Source: Dreissena polymorpha
Taxonomy: Eukaryota; Mollusca; Bivalvia; Myida; Dreissenidae
DNA: 64,000 nucleotides
Reading direction: 5' to 3'
Assembly: GCF_020536995.1 (NCBI RefSeq)
Contig: NC_068366.1
Coordinates: 27,417,363-27,481,362 of the forward strand
Part shown: positions 53,401-59,400 of the stretch, one piece after another
Numbering within the stretch: the first letter of the stretch is position 1
How the letters are laid out: each line of letters begins with the position of its first letter
Position numbers and translations under genes: made by a program
The notes under the pieces: model-generated
Databases searched by the model: none
What the model was told of the DNA's origin: nothing
What the model saw: the letters and a program-made list of their open reading frames with translations, nothing else

Positions 53401-56400
53401 AAACATGTGAACACTCTAGAAGTCATATTTTTGGCCCAATTTTCATGAAATTTGGTCAGAACATTTGTTTCCTTGATATGAGAGTTGAGTTCGAAAATGG
53501 TTCCAGTCAGTTGAATAATATGGCTGCCGGGGGGGGGGGGGAGTCAGTTTTCCTTCTTTGGCTATAGAGAAACCTTGTAAACACTCTAGAAGTCACAAGT
53601 TTTGCCCAATCATCATGAAAGTTGGTCAAAACATTGGTTTTATTGATATTTTGGACAAGTTTGAAAATGGTCCAGATCAGTGAAAAAACATGGCCGCCAG
53701 TGGGTGGGGCATTTTTCTCTATATGTATATAGTGAAAACATGTGAACACTCTAGAAGTCACATTTTTGGCCCAATTTTTATGAAATTTGGTCAGAACATT
53801 TGTTTTAATGATATGAGAGTTGAGTTTGAAAATGGTTCCGGTCAGTTGAATAACATGGCTGCCGGAGGGGGGGGGACAGTTTTCTCATATTTATATAGTA
53901 AAAAAAGCTTGTGAACACTCTAGAAGTCTTTTTTTTTGCCCAATCATCATGAAACTCGGTGAAAAGATTGGTTTTATATTTACATAATTATTGCCTTTAG
54001 ATTGTCCAAATTTTCATTATATTATACAAAATCTTTGTAAACACTCTAGAGGTCACAATTTTGTTTCAGATTTTATGAATCTTGGTCATAATATTTATTT
54101 TTTGTAAGCAAAGTGATGTTTGGTAAGGGGGGTCAACTCAAAATATAGGTCACCAGGTCAAATCTTACAAAAACAAAATCACTCCATATGCCAGAGTTTT
54201 GGTTCAATAATGATGAAACTTTACCAGGATGTTTGTCTGGACAATATCTAGGTCAAGTTTGACGTTTGGTAAAGATTGAATGAACCGACTCCTCTCAGGT
54301 GAGCAAACTAGGGCCATCTTGGCCCTCTTGTTCTAGTATAGCTTCAGGGGAATTTTACATTTAAGATGTTGGAAAATAACAAAGATGTAATTGCTTTCCT
54401 AGCAAATAATTGCATATTGTTTGTGGATCAGTACTTCTATACATTCCTTACATACATCAAACATTCTTTTCACTGTATTGCTCCATTCCATAATATTGCA
54501 CTTTATTTACAACTTGCGGGTGTAGTGTACAGTTTGCTTGTCCCATATGCCTACAGGCAAAGTCCATTGTGAAGCATGATGAAGACGTCTATGACTCGGT
54601 GACCGGTTTGCATCAGAAGACGCACTTTGGTCGCCCCAACTGGGATCTCATCCTGCCCAAGATTGCACAGGATCGCAAGGGGTAAGTAACAGGTTGCCCC
54701 AATTAGGATCTCATCTTGTCCAAGATTGCACTGGATCACAAGCGGTAAGTAACAGGGTGCCCCAATTGGGATCTCATCTTGTCCAAGATTGCACTGGATC
54801 ACAAGGGGTAAGTAACAGGGTGCCCCAATTGGGATCTCATCTTGTCCAAGATTGCACAGGATCATAAAGGGTAAGTAACAGGTTGCCCCAATTCGGATCT
54901 CATCTTGTCCAAGATTGCACTAGATCACAAGCGGTAAGTAACAGGTCGCCCCAACTGGGATCTCATCCTGCCCAAAATTGCACTGGATCACAAGGGGTCT
55001 TCTTCTTCTTCTTGGCGTTCGCTCTACACGATCACACCAGTTTCTTCAATAAATGATGTGGTCCGTCTCAGGTCATCCACGTCTCAATAAAGTTTCTGAT
55101 GGAGGGTTGTGTCCTGGGGCCACTTTGTAGCTCGCTCCTGGTCGTGACGTTTACATCTTTGGAGGATGTGTTCAGCTGTTTGGTCTTCTGTGCCACACGG
55201 ACAGGTCGGTGACGGGGCCAGTCTGTATTTTTTATGCATGTGTGCATTGAGTCGGTTGTGCCCTGATCGGAGTCTGACCATTATCACTTGCTCTGCCCTG
55301 CTTAGGAGATGATATGCATCTGCCTCTTGTCTTGGCCGGGTAAGTGATTTAATGATGGTAACTTTCTCCTTGTAGCTTACTTGCACAGGTGGCTGATCTA
55401 ACTGAGCACCTTGTTTTGCCAGTTGGTCAGCATCTTCACTTCCGGCCACTCCACAGTGTGCAGGGATCCACTGGAGGGTCACGTTTAGGTTGGTGCTGAT
55501 TCTTTGTAAGGCATTTGCAAGCTGAGGAACCTTGTTGTTGGTCAGGGCTTCTAATACAGACATGGCATCTGTAAAGAAGACTATCGAGTTGACATCTTCG
55601 GTCGAGTCTTCAATCATTGACACTGCCTTCATGAGGGCTAACGTCTCTGCTCTGTAGTTGCTACAGTGTGTTCCGGTTGCTGCATGATGTGTTTCTCGTT
55701 TTCCGGATGGGTACAGAATGACGATGCCAGCACCTCCATTTATGACTGCTCTAGTGGCAGAACCGTCTGTGTAGACATGAGTCCATGCCTCTCTTGGGTA
55801 TTCGTCATCGATCATGGCAAGTGTGAGGCTCTTTCTGATATGCTCATCCTCTTGTTTACCTGGCTGTAGGTGAGGAACACTGGATCTTACTGCAACATTT
55901 GACAGGTCATTTTGTAATGGATCTATGATGTCTTCTTGACCAAGCGGAGTGGTGGGGATGGTCAGATCCGTTGCATAGGCCTTGTCCAGCTTCTTAGCTT
56001 CGTGTACAAAGCTGCTACGCTTGATCCGATTTTTGGTGTACCCTTTAACTCTGGCTGACATGGGGTGATCCGTTAGACATTTATACTTCTCTGTCTGAAG
56101 CAGGATTTTGACATCTCTTCTTTCTTGAAGTGGTTGTATTCCTGTTATCTTTTCCATGAAGGCATTTGGTGTGGACTTGGTTGCTCCTGTCATGATGCGC
56201 AGAGCTTGGTTCTGGATTTTATCCAGAGCTTGGCGATTGGATTTGGCTGTGGAAGACCATGTGGGGGAACTATACTCTAGTTGGGGTCTCACTGTGCCTT
56301 GATAGACTGTCTTGAGTATGTGCTCATTTGCCCCCCATGTAGTTCCCGCAAGCTTTCGCATCATTGCAAGTTTTCTTCGGGCCCTTCCTTCTGCTTTCAT

Positions 56401-59400
56401 GAGGTGTGGCTTCCACGTTTGCCTCTTGTCAAAGGTGACTCCCAGGTACGTGGTCTCGTCTGCTTCAGTCATAGGAGTGTCTCCCATTCTCACCGTCCCT
56501 GCTTTCTGTTTTGATGACAATGTGAATAGTGTGGTGGATGATTTCTCTTTGTTGATCATTACACACCAGTCTCCAGCCCATGCGGTAAGTTTGTCTATTG
56601 CTTCTTGCATTCTGTATGTGGCTGTGGTGGCATGCTCTTCTTTGCACCATAACACAAGATCATCAGCATAAAGTGCCGCCTTCACTCCCCTTGGCAATTC
56701 AGACACAAGATCGTTGATGAAGAGTAAGAAGAGCGTCGGGGACAGGACTCCTCCTTGTGGGACACCGTGCCGTAGAAGGAACTTCTTACTGCTTCTTTGG
56801 TTCAAGCTTACTCTTGCCCTTATCACAAGGGGTAAGTAACAGGCCTCCCAAATGAGATCTCATCCTGTGCAAGATTGCATTAGATCACAAGGGGTAAGTA
56901 ACAGGTTGCCCCAACTGGGATCTCATCCTGTCTAAGATTGCATTAGATCACAAGCGGTAAGTAACAGGTCGCCCCAACTGGGATCTCATCCTGCACAAAA
57001 TTGCACAGGATCACAAGGGGTAAGAAACAGGTTGCCCCAACTGGGATCTCATCCTGCCCAAGATTGCATTAGATCACAAGGGGTAACAGGTTGCCACAAC
57101 TGGGATCTCATCCTGTCCAAGATTGCATTAGATCACAAGGGGTAAGTAACAGGTTTCCCCAACTGGGATCTCATCCTGCCTAAGATTGCATTAGATCACA
57201 AGGGGAAAGAAACAGGTTGCCCCAACTGGGATCTCATCCTGCCCAAGATTGCATTAGATCACAAGGGGTAAGTAACAGGTTGCCCCAACTGGGATCTCAT
57301 CCTGCCCAAGATTGCATTAGATCACAAGGGGTAAGTAACAGGTTGCCACAACTGGGATCTCATCCTGTCCAAGATTGCACTGGATCACAACTGGTAAGTA
57401 ACAGGCCCCCAACTGAGATCTCGTCCTGTCCAAGATTGCATTAGATCACAAGGGGTAAGTAACAGGTTGCCACAACTGGGATCTCATCCTGCCCAAGATT
57501 GCACTGGATCACTAGGGGTAAGTAACAGGTTGCCCCAACTGGGGTCTCATCCCGCCCAAGATTGCATCGGAACACAAGTCCTGATCAAGATTGCATTGGA
57601 TCACTAGGGGTAAGTAACAGGTTGCCCCAACTGGGGTCTCATCCCGCCCAAGATTGCATCGGAACACAAGGGGTAAGTAACAGGTTGTCCCAACGGGGAT
57701 CTCATCCTGCCAAAGATTGCACTGGATCACAACTGGTAAGTAACAGGCCCCCTAACTGAGATCTCATCCTGTCCAAGATTGCATTAGATCACAAGGGGTA
57801 AGAAACAGGTTGCTTCAACTGGGATCTCATCCTGCTCCAGATTGCACTGGATCACAAGAGGTAAGTTACAGGTTGCCCCAACTGGGATCTCATCCTGCCC
57901 AAGATTGCACTGGATCACAAGGGGTAAGTAACAGGTTGACCCAACTGGGATCTCATCCTGCCCAAGATTGCACTGGATCACTAGGGGTAAGTAACAGGTT
58001 GCCCCAACTGGGGTCTCATCCCGCCGAAGATTGCATCGGAACACAAGGGGTAAGTAACAGGTTGTCCCAACGGGGATATTATCCTGAATAAGATTGCACT
58101 GGATCACAAGGGGTAAGTAACAGGTTGCCCCAACTGGGATCTCATCCTGCCCTAGATTGCACTGGATCACAAAGGGTAAGTTACAGGTTGCCCCAACTGG
58201 GATCTCATCCAGCGTAAGATTGCACTGGATCACTAGGGGTAAGTAACAGGTTGCCCCAACTGGGGTCTCATCCCGCCCAAGATTGCATCGGAACACAAGG
58301 GGTAAGTAACAGGTTGTCCCAACGGGGATCTCATCCTGCCAAAGATTGCACTGGATCACAACTGGTAAGTAACAGGCCCCCTAACTGAGATCTCATCCTG
58401 TCCAAGATTGCATTAGATCACAAGGGGTAAGAAACAGGTTGCTTCAACTGGGATCTCATCCTGCTCCAGATTGCACTGGATCACAAGAGGTAAGTTACAG
58501 GTTGCCCCAACTGGGATCTCATCCTGCCCAAGATTGCACTGGATCACAAGGGGTAAGTAACAGGTTGACCCAACTGGGATCTCATCCTGCCCAAGATTGC
58601 ACTGGATCACTAGGGGTAAGTAACAGGTTGCCCCAACTGGGGTCTCATCCCGCCGAAGATTGCATCGGAACACAAGGGGTAAGTAACAGGTTGTCCCAAC
58701 GGGAATATTATCCTGAATAAGATTGCACTGGATCACAAGGGGTAAGTAACAGGTTGCCCCAACTGGGATCTCATCCTGCCCTAGATTGCACTGGATCACA
58801 AAGGGTAAGTTACAGGTTGCCCCAACTGGGATCTCATCCAGCTTAAGATTGCACTTGATCACAAGGGGTAAGTAACAGGTTGCCCCAACTGGGATCTCAT
58901 CCTGCTAAAGATTGCACTGGATCACATGGGTTAAGTAACAGGTTGCCCCAACTGGGATCTCATCCAGCTTAAGATTGCACAGAATCACAAGGGGTAAGTA
59001 ACAGGTTTCCCCAACTGGGATCTCATCCTGCCCTAGATTGCACTGGATCACAAGGGGTTAGTAACAGGCCCCCAACTGAGATCTCATTCTGACCAAGATT
59101 GCATTAGATCACAAAGGGTAACAGGTTGCCCCAACTGGGATCTCATCCTGCCCAAGATTGCACTGGATCACAAAGGGTAAGTAACAGGTTGCCCCAACTG
59201 GGATCTCATCCTGCCCTAGATTGCACTGGATCACAAAGGGTAAGTAACAGGTTGCCCCAACTGGGATCTCATCCAGCTTAAGATTGCACTTGATCAAAAG
59301 GGGAAAGTAACAGGTTGCCCCAACTGGGATCTCATCCTGCTTAAGATTGCACAGGATCACATGGGGTAAGTAACAGGTTTCCCCAACTGGGATCTCATCC

